A stretch of 64,000 nt of DNA from Blautia coccoides. GTDB taxonomy: Bacteria; Bacillota; Clostridia; Lachnospirales; Lachnospiraceae. How positions within the stretch are numbered: position 1 is the first letter of the stretch; the number at the start of each line of letters is the position of its first letter. This document shows positions 17,180 through 26,027 of the stretch, piece by piece. Where the stretch lies: contig NZ_CP136422.1 in NCBI RefSeq assembly GCF_034355335.1, positions 4,002,501 to 4,066,500 on the forward strand, in the 5' to 3' direction. Under the pieces are notes generated by a model that saw nothing but the letters and a program-made list of their open reading frames with translations, did no database searches and was not told where the DNA came from. The position numbers and the translations under genes are program-made.

Positions 17180-17636
17180 AACTGCCCCTCCTCCATTTTA
17201 AACAAGAAAAGTGGTTGTGCTTCGTCTCTCCCAACCCTAAAGATGTGCTGGTCTTTTCGTATAATTTTCTCCTAATGTCTGCCACTTCTTTAAAATATAG
17301 GATTTTCACGCGTTTACCATCTTATATTGTATTTTGCACTATTATATATTGTAAATATAGCACAGCAAAAGCAAAGAATCCATATCTTTTATTGCTTTTT
17401 AATCGTTTTCACATTTATAGTTTTCTAAAAAACCTATATGAAAAATATTTATTATATCGGCTTTCTGTCTATTCACTGTTGGTAAAATATATCATTCTCC
17501 TCAGGATAGTAATTTTACCAAGTCGACCTTTTTGTATTTACCTTTTACAACCCTGCCTAGTACACATAAAAACAGGCATCCTGCTCCCTGCTAAGGATCA
17601 AGACGCCTGTTCAGCCATAAGATACCGAATTTCTCT
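17180..17636. other. AT-rich intergenic stretch
   Basis: Apart from the hydrogenase-operon terminator at 17571-17611, I see no gene here. Plus-strand and minus-strand frames of 60-160 codons exist but lack ribosome sites, have chance-like composition or overlap the terminator. The promoter of the lipoprotein gene must lie within it; a TATAAT near 17350 (minus) lacks a good -35 partner. Confidence 0.5.
17571..17611 (-). terminator. Terminator of the hydrogenase operon
   Basis: On the minus strand AACAGGC pairs with GCCTGTT, with an inner ATCCT/AGGAT, and the stem runs into TTTTATG. It lies 26 bases after the last small gene of the hydA operon. Confidence 0.8.
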
Positions 17637-17783
17637 CTATACCTGCCTGATTTTCGGTTCCACAGCCTCAGACCTGGCATTGTGCTGCTGATTCTGATTT
17701 TCCGGCTTTACCTTCTGGGTAATGCTGTTGAAGGTTTCATTTGACTTCTTTCTGTTTAAAGCTTCCTGCTGTTTTTTATCCAT
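17637..17783 (-). CDS. Small hydrophilic protein downstream of hydA
   Basis: A 48-residue frame, MDKKQQEALNRKKSNETFNS to EPKIRQV, with GAGGTG seven bases before the ATG. It is very polar (Lys, Asn, Gln, Glu), without cysteines or a membrane span. It follows hydA by about 70 bases and precedes the operon terminator, so it should be transcribed with the hydrogenase. I recall similar short polar proteins in Lachnospiraceae but no assigned function; a role with HydA is inferred only from position. Confidence 0.6.
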   Translation of the reverse strand: MDKKQQEALNRKKSNETFNSITQKVKPENQNQQHNARSEAVEPKIRQV

Positions 17784-17853
17784 TTCATTCACCTCGGTAT
17801 CAGAGTGTTTCCCAAAGGCTATGGATTTATGTATTTTTTCTGTTTTCTCGAAT

Positions 17854-19602
17854 TTATCCTTCTCCCGGCATCTTCCATCCGTGATGATCCGTATGCAGCA
17901 GCTCGTGGGCCTTGTGTGACAAAGGCTTTTCCAGAAAATCTTCATAACATTTTATGACAGAAGGATTTTCATGGGAGAACCGGATATTGCTGACCTTATC
18001 CAAGCCATACAGGATCTGTCCCCTGTCCCCGGCAAGCTCCTGTCCGTCGTGGATTGGCTGGCCGCCTCCGCCTGCACATCCGCCGGGACAGGCCATGATC
18101 TCCACAAAGTCGTAGGAAACTTTTCCTTTCCTGAGTGCTTTCATCAGTTTTCTGGTATTGCCCAGTCCGCTGGCAACCGCCACCTTGAGAATGGTGCCTG
18201 CCAGATTGAATTCTGCCTCCTTCCAGCCATCCATACCCCGGACTGCCCGAAATGCGTCCGGTTCCGGATTTTTACTGGTCACCAGATAATAGGCGCTGCG
18301 CAGTGCAGCCTCCATAACGCCTCCTGTGGCGCCAAAAATAACACCTGCACCGGAACCAACCCCCAGAGGCATATCCAATTCTTCCTCTTTGAGCGTCTCA
18401 GGAAGTATATTGAACATACGGATCAAACGGTCGATCTCCCTGGTAGTCAAGGAGGCATCCACATCCTGCCCTGCCCCTGCGTCCCTCATGGTCGGAAGGG
18501 CACACTCCTGCTTCTTTGCCACACACGGCATAACAGACAGACAGAAAATCCTCTCCGGGTCCACATCCAGTAGTTTCGCATAATAGGTCTTCGCTACAGC
18601 GCCGAACATCTGCTGCGGTGATTTTGCCGTGGAAAGCTGATCCACCATATCCGGATACTGGGATTTCATAAAGCGCACCCAGCCCGGACAGCAGGACGTA
18701 AACATGGGGAACTTCTCATTCTCTTTGTTTTTCAGTTTCTCCAGGAACTCACTGCCCTCTTCCATAATAGTCAGATCCGCACTGAAATCCGTATCGAAAA
18801 TATAGTCAAATCCCATCTTACGCAGAGCAGAGGCCAGCCGCTTTACCGTAGCAAATTCCGGTGACAGGCCAATGGATTCTCCCCAGGCCGCGCGCACAGC
18901 AGGTGCGATCTGAACCACTGTGATCTTATCCTTGTCGGCAATGGCATCCAGCACACGCTCCGTGTCATCCCGCTCTCTGAGTGCCCCAACCGGACAGTGT
19001 GTGATACACTGGCCGCAGACTGCACAGTCTGATTCGTCTATCTTTCTGTTGCCCGATACATCCACAGTTGTTCTGGAACCTGTGTTCACTACATCCCAGA
19101 CATTGACAGACTGGATCTTATCACAGATCTGCACGCAGCGCATGCATTTGATACACTTTGTATAATCCCTGATCAACGGGAAATCCATATCCCAGGAGTT
19201 CTTTGGCAGTTCCCTGACAAAGGGAACATCCATGATATTCAGATCATTGGCCACACTCTGCAGGGAACAGTTTCCGCTTCTGACGCAGTATGCACAATTG
19301 CTATTGTGCTGGGATAAGATAAGCTGTACGTTTGTCCTTCTGGTTTTCCGGGCCTTTGGGCTGTTGGTATGGACCACCATCCCCTCTTTTACCCTGTTAT
19401 TACAGGCGGTAACCAGCTTTGCATATCCCTCCACCTCTACGACACAGACACGGCATGCACCAATCTCATTGATATCCTTCAAATAGCACAGAGTGGGAAT
19501 CCTGATTCCTGCAAGAGCGGCAGCCTGAAGGATGGTGCTGTGCCTGTCGGCCTCTATCTGTATGCCGTCGATCGTAAGTTTCACTCTCTCTGTATTTACC
19601 AT
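17854..19602 (-). CDS. hydA: [FeFe] hydrogenase catalytic subunit HydA
   Basis: HydA reversibly reduces protons to H2 at the H-cluster. The 582 residues show, in order: a [2Fe-2S] domain (Cys 39, 50, 53, 67), the His/Cys [4Fe-4S] cluster (His 99, Cys 103, 106, 112), two ferredoxin-type [4Fe-4S] clusters (CIKCMRCVQIC at 150-160, CAVCGQCITHCP at 193-204), and the H-cluster domain with L1 TSCCPGW (302), L2 MPC (358-360) and L3 MACPGGCAGGGGQP (503-516). The layout is that of a group A, multi-subunit enzyme. It overlaps the upstream GltD-like gene by seven bases, implying one complex. Confidence 0.97.
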   Translation of the reverse strand: MVNTERVKLTIDGIQIEADRHSTILQAAALAGIRIPTLCYLKDINEIGACRVCVVEVEGYAKLVTACNNRVKEGMVVHTNSPKARKTRRTNVQLILSQHNSNCAYCVRSGNCSLQSVANDLNIMDVPFVRELPKNSWDMDFPLIRDYTKCIKCMRCVQICDKIQSVNVWDVVNTGSRTTVDVSGNRKIDESDCAVCGQCITHCPVGALRERDDTERVLDAIADKDKITVVQIAPAVRAAWGESIGLSPEFATVKRLASALRKMGFDYIFDTDFSADLTIMEEGSEFLEKLKNKENEKFPMFTSCCPGWVRFMKSQYPDMVDQLSTAKSPQQMFGAVAKTYYAKLLDVDPERIFCLSVMPCVAKKQECALPTMRDAGAGQDVDASLTTREIDRLIRMFNILPETLKEEELDMPLGVGSGAGVIFGATGGVMEAALRSAYYLVTSKNPEPDAFRAVRGMDGWKEAEFNLAGTILKVAVASGLGNTRKLMKALRKGKVSYDFVEIMACPGGCAGGGGQPIHDGQELAGDRGQILYGLDKVSNIRFSHENPSVIKCYEDFLEKPLSHKAHELLHTDHHGWKMPGEG

Positions 19603-21434
19603 TTTTCCACCCTGCCTCCCTTAAACACACCGAAACCGAAGTGGTCACAGCGCAGACAGCGTCTTGCCTCCTGGGATGCCTCCTCAGAAGTCATACCGCA
19701 TTCAATCAGTTCCATATCCTTCACTCTTACGGACGCCTCGCGTTCTTTCATATTCACGCGGCCGCAGGTGGGGCGGTCATGGAGACGAACCCGCGGAATC
19801 TCCACCCCGCTTGTTATTGTATGGTTGTATCCCAAAAATTCATCAATATTGGCTGCTGCCACTTTCCCTGCCGCAATGGCACGGATCACAGTTGCCGGTC
19901 CGGTCACGCAGTCACCTCCGGCAAAGACACCGGCAGCATCCTTCACGCCGCTCCAGTCAAAGGCATCAATAGCGGCACCTCTTGTAATGGGAATACCTGA
20001 CTCACCAAAGTGCTGGGAATCGATCCCCTGTCCGATGGCCACCAGAATCTGGTCACATGGCAGGCGGAGTTTTGGCACATCCGCATCTCCCGGTGTGGGT
20101 CTTCCGTTTTTCATTCTGCCGATGAGCTGAGGCTGCACCCAGAGCGCAGAAACCTTGCCCTGATCGTCCTTCTCAATAGACAGCGGCGCATGAAGGTCCA
20201 ATACCTCACATCCCTCTGCAATAGCCCCTTCCACTTCCTCCGGCAGGGCTGTCATATCCACTTTTCTTCTCCTGTAAGCAATACGCACACGTTTTGCTCC
20301 CAGACGAACTGCGGAACGGGCCACATCCATAGCCACATTGCCGCCGCCGATCACAATGATATCTCTGTCCTTAAAGTCCGGCATGTCCCCGTCACCGATA
20401 CTGCGGAGCATCTCCACCGCTGACATTACACCTTCGGCGTCCTCGCCCTCCATTCCTATCTTTCTGTCCGTATGGGCACCAATAGCTATGTAAACGGCAT
20501 CATACTGAGGTCTGATATCCTGTATCAGATACGGCTTTTCTCCTACAACTGCTCCGGTGATAACATCAATACCCACACTCAGGAGCTGGTGGATCTCCTC
20601 ATCCAGTATTTCTCTCGGAAGCCTGTAGCTAGGGATACCGTACCTCAACATGCCTCCAAGCTGCTTTTCCTTCTCATAAATAGTCACCTTATGCCCCATT
20701 AAAGCCAGGTAATAGGCGGCACTGATCCCTCCCGGACCTCCTCCGATCACCGCGATCTTCTTGCCCGTAGCCGGAGCCGCATTCGGCACAGGCACTTCCC
20801 CTGCATGTTCCACTGCAAAGCGCTTCAGCCCCCTGATATTAATGGGATCATCCAGCATGGTTCTCCGGCACCGCACCTCACAGGGATGCTCGCATATAAG
20901 GCCGCAGACTGCAGGCATGGGATTGTCCTTGCGGATCAGGCGCACTGCATCCGCAGGTCTTCCCTCCCGGATAAGGGCAATGTATCCGGGGATATCCACC
21001 CCGGCCGGGCACTGGGATACACATGGTACCGGCTGATTCAGATTGCAGGAACACCTGCCCCTTACAATGTGCTCTTCAAAATCCTCCCTGAACCCCCTGA
21101 TTCCCTTCAGCACCATCTTGGCCGCTTCATAGCCGATGGCACAGTCTGCCGAATAGAAAATGCTCCTTGCCGTCCTCTCAATGACCTCAATAGTCTCCAG
21201 AGTGGCATCCCCATCCAGCACATCATCAAAGAGCTTTTCCAGTTGTCCCAGCCCTACACGGCAGGGAACACACTTTCCGCAGGACTGGGCATGGCACATT
21301 TTTAAAAATGATGCCGCCATGTCCACCGGACATAACCCAGGCGGGCTGGCAACGATACGCCGTTCCAGATCCTTATAGAGTTCCTCCACTGTCCGCTGTG
21401 CACTGTTTTGCGTAATGATACTTAATCTGCTCAT
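19596..21434 (-). CDS. Hydrogenase partner: NuoF-type Fe-S module fused to GltD-like FAD/NAD(P)H oxidoreductase
   Basis: This 612-residue protein joins a short NuoF C-terminal Fe-S domain (SCGKCVPCRVG; Cys 52, 55, 58 and 98) to a full GltD-like unit. The latter has the Fer4_20 cysteines (CVSQCPAGVDIPGY to CEHPCEVRCRR), an FAD motif IAVIGGGPGG, a second nucleotide motif VIGGGNVAMD with YRRR suited to NADP(H), and the closing AGGDCVTGPATVI. The usual HydB FMN/NADH domain is absent. It probably passes electrons between NAD(P)H and HydA. The start at 21434 has GGAGG six bases upstream. First gene of the hydA operon. Confidence 0.9.
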   Translation of the reverse strand: MSRLSIITQNSAQRTVEELYKDLERRIVASPPGLCPVDMAASFLKMCHAQSCGKCVPCRVGLGQLEKLFDDVLDGDATLETIEVIERTARSIFYSADCAIGYEAAKMVLKGIRGFREDFEEHIVRGRCSCNLNQPVPCVSQCPAGVDIPGYIALIREGRPADAVRLIRKDNPMPAVCGLICEHPCEVRCRRTMLDDPINIRGLKRFAVEHAGEVPVPNAAPATGKKIAVIGGGPGGISAAYYLALMGHKVTIYEKEKQLGGMLRYGIPSYRLPREILDEEIHQLLSVGIDVITGAVVGEKPYLIQDIRPQYDAVYIAIGAHTDRKIGMEGEDAEGVMSAVEMLRSIGDGDMPDFKDRDIIVIGGGNVAMDVARSAVRLGAKRVRIAYRRRKVDMTALPEEVEGAIAEGCEVLDLHAPLSIEKDDQGKVSALWVQPQLIGRMKNGRPTPGDADVPKLRLPCDQILVAIGQGIDSQHFGESGIPITRGAAIDAFDWSGVKDAAGVFAGGDCVTGPATVIRAIAAGKVAAANIDEFLGYNHTITSGVEIPRVRLHDRPTCGRVNMKEREASVRVKDMELIECGMTSEEASQEARRCLRCDHFGFGVFKGGRVEKW

Positions 21435-21477
21435 ATCTACCTCCAATTGTTTCAATATACATTCTGGGTTTTCTTGC

Positions 21478-21510
21478 GGTCAGCGCAGTGAATACGCAGA
21501 CCTGCTGAAT
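21478..21510 (-). promoter_or_regulatory. Leader element shared with the maturation operon
   Basis: This part of the hydrogenase-operon leader aligns with 6093-6126 (see that entry). Here the element folds well: GGTC(A)GCG pairs with CGC(A)GACC around a nine-base loop. It lies about 70 bases after the predicted start and 44 bases before the first gene. Confidence 0.45.
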
Positions 21511-21568
21511 CGTCGCATTTTATCTCAGAATGATATGGCAGTTACGCTGATGTTTTATCCGATCACTC

Positions 21569-21584
21569 AGATATAGTTATATCT
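21569..21584. promoter_or_regulatory. Palindrome over the hydrogenase operon start
   Basis: AGATATA-GT-TATATCT is a perfect inverted repeat with 7-bp arms. It overlaps the predicted transcription start of the hydrogenase operon, a typical repressor position. It does not resemble the Rex consensus, so the regulator is unknown. Confidence 0.4.
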
Positions 21585-21586
21585 TA

Positions 21587-21615
21587 AAATTACCATTTCC
21601 CATCAAAATCGTCAA
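21587..21615 (-). promoter_or_regulatory. Hydrogenase structural operon promoter
   Basis: TTGACG, 17 bases, TAATTT on the minus strand. It gives a leader of about 145 bases containing the palindrome and the element shared with the maturation operon. Confidence 0.6.
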
Positions 21616-21689
21616 TACTATTTGATTATTTTTTATCAATGTTTAAACAAAAAACTGTTGCCCCGCAAACTTTTTATACAAAAACAAGG

Positions 21690-21757
21690 CTGCCGCACGA
21701 TATAAACTGTTCTCTGCTTTTTGGCAAAAAACAGTTCTTTATATCGTACAGCAGCCT
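21690..21757 (-). terminator. Long hairpin terminator after the AraC/GyrI gene
   Basis: An almost perfect stem of about 28 bp (AGGCTGCTGTACGATATAAA pairing with its partner ending GCAGCCT) runs into TTGTTTTTG on the minus strand. It separates the AraC-type gene from the hydrogenase promoter and may work in both directions. Confidence 0.85.
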
Positions 21758-21799
21758 CATTTACAAGTCAGAACCTGCCCGCAAAACAACTGCATAGGA

Positions 21800-22627
21800 T
21801 TACTTTACAGGTATCCAGACCTCCACTTCCCCTAAATCCTCAGCTTCATTCCAGAAAATATACTTCTCAATGGTGGGCAGCCCGCATTTCGCATACTGGC
21901 TTTGAGGAAGAAATTCCTGATTGATCTGCCGCCATAGATTTCCCAGTACATTATCTGAAATCTTTCCTTTTGTCCGAAAGATCAGCCATGTTGCCGGAGG
22001 GTATTCATATGTCACAAACCCTTCTGTCTCCGGACCGTCCCAGAGGACTGCACACATATAATCGTTGCTGCCGTCCTCCTGAAACCCGAAACATAGTCCC
22101 AGGTCAAAAAAGTCCCCGCTGATCTCTCTCATCTTTTCATTGGTGCCGTCACTCTTGACCACTGCCCAGGTTCCGCCCCCATACGGTGTAGTCATTCTTG
22201 TTCCCAATACCTTAAAAGCTTCTTTTTCTTCAATCGTATACTTCATAGATTCCACTCCCTTCACTGTCACTTGAAACTCCAGCCGGCAGTAAAACATCAG
22301 CGGAACAGCATTTTGTCTCACTTCTGTTGGGTTGACACCGTGCATTTTGCGGAATGCCACACGGAAAGCATCTCCTGACTGATACCCATACTTCAGTGCA
22401 ATATCCATTACCTTTTCATCAGAATTCTGCAGATCATAGGCTGCCATGGTAAGCTTGCGTCTTCTGATATACTCGGAAAAACTGATATTTGTCACCTGGC
22501 CGAACAGACTCTGAAAATTCTGATACGGGCACGCTATGATCCTGCTGATCTCTTCCTCATCCATCTCATCCCTGAGATGCTCCTCCACATAGTCCATCAC
22601 TCGGTTGATGCGCTGCATCCAATCCAT
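21800..22627 (-). CDS. AraC-type regulator with GyrI-like effector domain
   Basis: A 275-residue transcription factor. The first 105 residues form an AraC/XylS double helix-turn-helix (DEEEISRIIACPYQNFQSLF, then ALKYGYQSGDAFRVAFRKMHG). The rest, from about residue 125, is a GyrI-like small-molecule-binding domain starting MKYTIEEKEAFKVLGTRM, as in Rob and BltR-class drug or stress regulators. The ATG at 22627 has AGGTGAG just upstream. It is a single-gene unit ended by a long hairpin; the ligand and target genes cannot be told from sequence. Confidence 0.88.
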   Translation of the reverse strand: MDWMQRINRVMDYVEEHLRDEMDEEEISRIIACPYQNFQSLFGQVTNISFSEYIRRRKLTMAAYDLQNSDEKVMDIALKYGYQSGDAFRVAFRKMHGVNPTEVRQNAVPLMFYCRLEFQVTVKGVESMKYTIEEKEAFKVLGTRMTTPYGGGTWAVVKSDGTNEKMREISGDFFDLGLCFGFQEDGSNDYMCAVLWDGPETEGFVTYEYPPATWLIFRTKGKISDNVLGNLWRQINQEFLPQSQYAKCGLPTIEKYIFWNEAEDLGEVEVWIPVK

Positions 22628-22727
22628 ATTCTCACCTGCCTTACCCATATTATAAGTCAACCGGGACCAATCTGCCCGATAAATCTTCTACGGAAAATAA
22701 CGGCATCCAAAATGTATCTGCCAACTC

Positions 22728-23603
22728 TCAGCTTCCAAAAATCTCGCAGGTACGCCTGCAGGCAGAAGGGGTTGCCGCACAGCCTCCCAGTGCGCTCTCC
22801 CGCAGCTCAAAAGGCAGGCTTCTTCCCACATGATACATAGCCTGTGCCATCTCATCGAAGGGGATGAGAGCCGGTATCCCTGCCAGTGTCTGTTCTGCGC
22901 AGATCAGCGCATTAGCTGCCCCGACACTGTTTCTGTTCTGGCATGGGTATTCCACAAGGCCGGCTATGGGATCACAAACTAATCCAAGCAGATTTGACAT
23001 TGCCACAGAAGCCGCATCCAGACACTGCCCGGGCGTGCCTCCCATCATCTCTGCGGCCGCGGCTGCTGCCATGGCTGACGCAGCGCCTACCTCTGCCTGA
23101 CACCCCGCTTCTGCGCCTGCCACAGATGCATTCCGCATGAGGAGATACCCCACGGCTCCCGCGGTATAGAGACCGTTTAATACCACTTCTTCCGGCAGAT
23201 CATACTCCTCCTGCAGGGAAAGAAGCACCCCGGGCACCACCCCCGAAGAACCGGCAGTAGGTGCAGCCACGATCACTCCCATGGAGGCATTGACTTCCAA
23301 AACCGCCATGGCATACGTAACCGCGCGCTGAAGCACAGTTCCGCAGACAGATTTTCCTGCCTGCGCATGCCGGTAAAGTTTCCCAGACTCACCGCCGATC
23401 AAACCGCCCACAGACGGCTTGGGATCTGTCAGAGGCTCCTTTGCCGAACGGCGCATGATATCCAGGGATTTTTTCATTTTCTTCTCAACTTCCGCCTCGG
23501 AAATCTGCGAAAATTCTGTCTCCCGAAGCTTCATAACCCTGGAAATGGGCATATTCTGTGCCCTGCATATTTCCAACAATTCACTGCCCTGATTAAATTC
23601 CAT
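22728..23603 (-). CDS. sdaAA: L-serine dehydratase, iron-sulfur type, alpha subunit
   Basis: SdaAA with SdaAB deaminates L-serine to pyruvate and ammonia with an oxygen-sensitive [4Fe-4S] cluster. The 291-residue catalytic subunit has conserved cluster/active-site segments around GCQAEVGAASAMAAA and CDPIAGLVEYPCQNRN, and a substrate loop GSSGVVPG. It is the split two-subunit form common in Firmicutes. It starts nine bases after sdaAB, so the pair is co-translated. No terminator is obvious after it. Confidence 0.95.
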   Translation of the reverse strand: MEFNQGSELLEICRAQNMPISRVMKLRETEFSQISEAEVEKKMKKSLDIMRRSAKEPLTDPKPSVGGLIGGESGKLYRHAQAGKSVCGTVLQRAVTYAMAVLEVNASMGVIVAAPTAGSSGVVPGVLLSLQEEYDLPEEVVLNGLYTAGAVGYLLMRNASVAGAEAGCQAEVGAASAMAAAAAAEMMGGTPGQCLDAASVAMSNLLGLVCDPIAGLVEYPCQNRNSVGAANALICAEQTLAGIPALIPFDEMAQAMYHVGRSLPFELRESALGGCAATPSACRRTCEIFGS

Positions 23604-23612
23604 CCTACCCTC

Positions 23613-24281
23613 CTATATCTGCACCAGAATCACATTGGAGACAAAGGGATTTTCCCTTATTTTCTCTGTCACATCTTCCGGTATTTTCTCATCAGACTCC
23701 ACAATGGTATATGCCCTGGCACCTCTCTCCTCCCGATAGAGGCGCATAAATGCAATATTCACATTCTTTTCGCTGAGAACCTTTGTAACATGTGCCACCA
23801 CTCCCGGCTTGTCCGTCTGGCTCACCACCAGAGTGCTGTACTCACCTGTGAAATCCACTTCTATCTGGTTCAGACGGACAATCTTTACCTTGCCACCGCC
23901 AAGAGATACGCCGCGCACAAAAAGATGTTCGCCGCAGGTGCCCTCTATATCCATATCCGCAGTGTTTGGATGCTCGTCACCAAGCTTGTCACTGAGAATA
24001 AATTCATACTCCATCCCCTGTTCACGGGCTAGTGTCAGGGAATCCCTGATACGCAGATCATCTGTCTGAAATCCCATGATCCCGCCCAGAAGCGCCCGGT
24101 CTGTGCCGTGCCCCCGGTATGTCTGGGCAAAGGAGCCATACAGGGTAAAACGCACTTTTTTTATTTTCCCCGGAAAAAGTCTCCGGGCAAGAAGGGCCAT
24201 GGATGCGGCGCCGGCCGTGTGGGAGCTGGAAGGACCCACCATATTGGGGCCGATCACATCGAACAAACTGATAAATGCCAT
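23613..24281 (-). CDS. sdaAB: L-serine dehydratase, iron-sulfur type, beta subunit
   Basis: The 222-residue beta subunit begins MAFISLFDVIGPNMVGPSSSHTAGA, the recognised SdaAB signature, and ends in an ACT domain (from about residue 145, VDFTGEYSTLVVSQTDKPGV) that probably senses serine. GAGAGGTGAGA precedes the ATG. The yajC terminator lies about 50 bases upstream, so a promoter should be inside that short gap, but I see none clearly; partial read-through is possible. Confidence 0.94.
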   Translation of the reverse strand: MAFISLFDVIGPNMVGPSSSHTAGAASMALLARRLFPGKIKKVRFTLYGSFAQTYRGHGTDRALLGGIMGFQTDDLRIRDSLTLAREQGMEYEFILSDKLGDEHPNTADMDIEGTCGEHLFVRGVSLGGGKVKIVRLNQIEVDFTGEYSTLVVSQTDKPGVVAHVTKVLSEKNVNIAFMRLYREERGARAYTIVESDEKIPEDVTEKIRENPFVSNVILVQI

Positions 24282-24327
24282 ATTCTCACCTCTCTATTTT
24301 CTGAATCAGCATGGTTGAAGACGAAAA

Positions 24328-24370
24328 AACAGGCGCCGCAGAACTATTTTTCCTGCAACACCTGTTTGGC
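24328..24370 (-). terminator. Terminator after yajC
   Basis: AACAGGTGTTGCAG pairs with CTGCGGCGCCTGTT (minus strand, two mismatches) across an A-rich loop and is followed by TTTT. It lies 16 bases past the yajC stop. Confidence 0.85.
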
Positions 24371-24385
24371 TTTTCAATCTTCTGA

Positions 24386-24709
24386 TCAATCTTTTTCTGC
24401 GATTCCGTCGCCAGCTTTCTCAACTTCCGCGATAGCCGCTTTTCTCATGGGAATTCTGCAGTTTCTGTTGTTACCGAATTCTACGATGACATCCTCATCT
24501 GTAATATCAATTAAGATTCCGTAAAAACCGCTTGTGGTTACCACACTGTCTCCCACTTCCATAGAAGATAACATGGATTTCACTCTCTGCTGTTCCTTTT
24601 TCTGCGGTCTCATGATCATGAAATACATTAAAAGAAAAAATACAACCAACGGCAGCAACATGGTTGCCCATGCGCCAGCACCGCCTGCGCTTGCCTGTCC
24701 TAAAAACAT
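24386..24709 (-). CDS. yajC: Preprotein translocase subunit YajC
   Basis: YajC is a small membrane protein accessory to SecDF. The 107 residues contain one hydrophobic span (about 15-35, WATMLLPLVVFFLLMYFMI) followed by RPQKKEQQRVKSML and the conserved GDSVVTTSGFYGIL segment. The gene follows tgt, the widely conserved tgt-yajC order. A promoter of its own lies at 24752-24780 and a terminator just downstream. secD and secF are not in the window. Confidence 0.93.
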   Translation of the reverse strand: MFLGQASAGGAGAWATMLLPLVVFFLLMYFMIMRPQKKEQQRVKSMLSSMEVGDSVVTTSGFYGILIDITDEDVIVEFGNNRNCRIPMRKAAIAEVEKAGDGIAEKD

Positions 24710-24751
24710 TTGGGTTCCTCCTGCAAATTATACTATTTTGACGTTATTACA

Positions 24752-24780
24752 ATAATACACAATTTTTCTTATTTCTTCAA
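24752..24780 (-). promoter_or_regulatory. yajC promoter
   Basis: TTGAAG, 17 bases, TATTAT on the minus strand, between tgt and yajC. Confidence 0.6.
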
Positions 24781-24825
24781 GTGTTTTTCAGGTTTTTTTA
24801 TATATTTTACACGTTTTTCCTGTTT

Positions 24826-25962
24826 TTATGCCTTGGGGCCTGCTGCCATGCGCTCCAGTTTCTGCTGTTTATAGTCTTCATAGCGGCCTTCATCCAGTGC
24901 CTGGCGGATTTCCGTCATCATGGTGTTGTAAAAATACAGATTGTGAAGCACGCAAAGACGCATGCCCAGCATTTCCTTTGCCTTCAGAAGATGGCGAATA
25001 TACGCCCTGCTGTAGCTTCTGCAGGCCGGACACTGACACCCTTCCTCAATGGGGCGTGAGTCCAGCTCATATTTGGCATTGAACAGATTCAGTTTTCCGA
25101 AGTTTGTATACACATGTCCGTGACGGCCGTTCCTGCTTGGATATACACAGTCAAAGAAATCCACGCCTCTGGACACTCCCTCCAGAATATTGGCCGGTGT
25201 GCCCACTCCCATCAGATACGTTGGCTTGTCTGCCGGAAGATAAGGAACAACACTGTCCAAGATCCGGTACATCTCCTCATGGCTTTCTCCCACTGCAAGT
25301 CCGCCCACCGCATAGCCGTCAAGGTCCATTTTGGCAATCTCTTTTGCGTGGGCGATCCTGATATCATCATATACTGCGCCCTGATTGATTCCAAACAACA
25401 TCTGCTGAGGATTGATGGTGTCCTCCTTTGCGTTCAGTCTTGCCATCTCTTCCTTACATCTTGCAAGCCATCTTGTCGTTCTGTCCACAGAATCCTGAAC
25501 GTATTTCCTGTCTGCCACTGAGGAGGGACACTCGTCAAAAGCCATGGCAATGGTGGAAGCCAGATTGGACTGTATCTGCATACTTTCCTCCGGTCCCATA
25601 AAAATTTTATGCCCGTCAATATGGGAATTGAAGTACACACCTTCCTCTTTGATCTTCCTGAGCTTTGACAGGGAAAACACCTGGAATCCGCCGGAATCTG
25701 TGAGAATGGGTCTGTCCCAGTTCATAAACTTATGGAGGCCTCCCAGTTTTTTGATCACCTGGTCGCCAGGACGCACATGAAGATGATACGTGTTTGACAA
25801 TTCTATCTGGGTGCCTATTTCATGCAGGTCTGTTGTGGCTACGGCCCCTTTGATGGCTGCCACTGTGCCCACGTTCATAAAGACAGGTGTCTCCACCGCT
25901 CCGTGCACAGTTTCAAAATGGGCGCGCTTTGCCATACCTTCCTGTTTTAATATCTTATACAT
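24826..25962 (-). CDS. tgt: Queuine/preQ1 tRNA-guanine transglycosylase
   Basis: Tgt exchanges guanine-34 of GUN-anticodon tRNAs for the queuosine precursor. The 378-residue protein has the catalytic Asp 89 in LTDSGGFQVFSL, the second Asp in VDFFDCVYPSRNGRHG, and the zinc ligands CQCPACRSY plus a later Cys/His in MRLCVLHNL. AGAGG precedes the ATG. A TTGCGT-17-TAGAAT promoter lies upstream. No other queuosine genes are in the window. Confidence 0.96.
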   Translation of the reverse strand: MYKILKQEGMAKRAHFETVHGAVETPVFMNVGTVAAIKGAVATTDLHEIGTQIELSNTYHLHVRPGDQVIKKLGGLHKFMNWDRPILTDSGGFQVFSLSKLRKIKEEGVYFNSHIDGHKIFMGPEESMQIQSNLASTIAMAFDECPSSVADRKYVQDSVDRTTRWLARCKEEMARLNAKEDTINPQQMLFGINQGAVYDDIRIAHAKEIAKMDLDGYAVGGLAVGESHEEMYRILDSVVPYLPADKPTYLMGVGTPANILEGVSRGVDFFDCVYPSRNGRHGHVYTNFGKLNLFNAKYELDSRPIEEGCQCPACRSYSRAYIRHLLKAKEMLGMRLCVLHNLYFYNTMMTEIRQALDEGRYEDYKQQKLERMAAGPKA

Positions 25963-26027
25963 ATAACCGTTTCCTCTTTCTAAATGTAATTCTTTTACCG
26001 GCTGTTTCCGGCACTTGTGTCTGGCTT

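Noticed and set aside
17109..17309. 66-codon minus-strand frame upstream of and overlapping the lipoprotein gene
   Set aside because: GTG start without a ribosome site; it overlaps the clear signal peptide of the lipoprotein in another frame.
17215..17691. 158-codon plus-strand frame in the AT-rich gap
   Set aside because: It runs over the hydrogenase-operon terminator and a small gene on the other strand, has no ribosome site and has chance-like hydrophobic composition.
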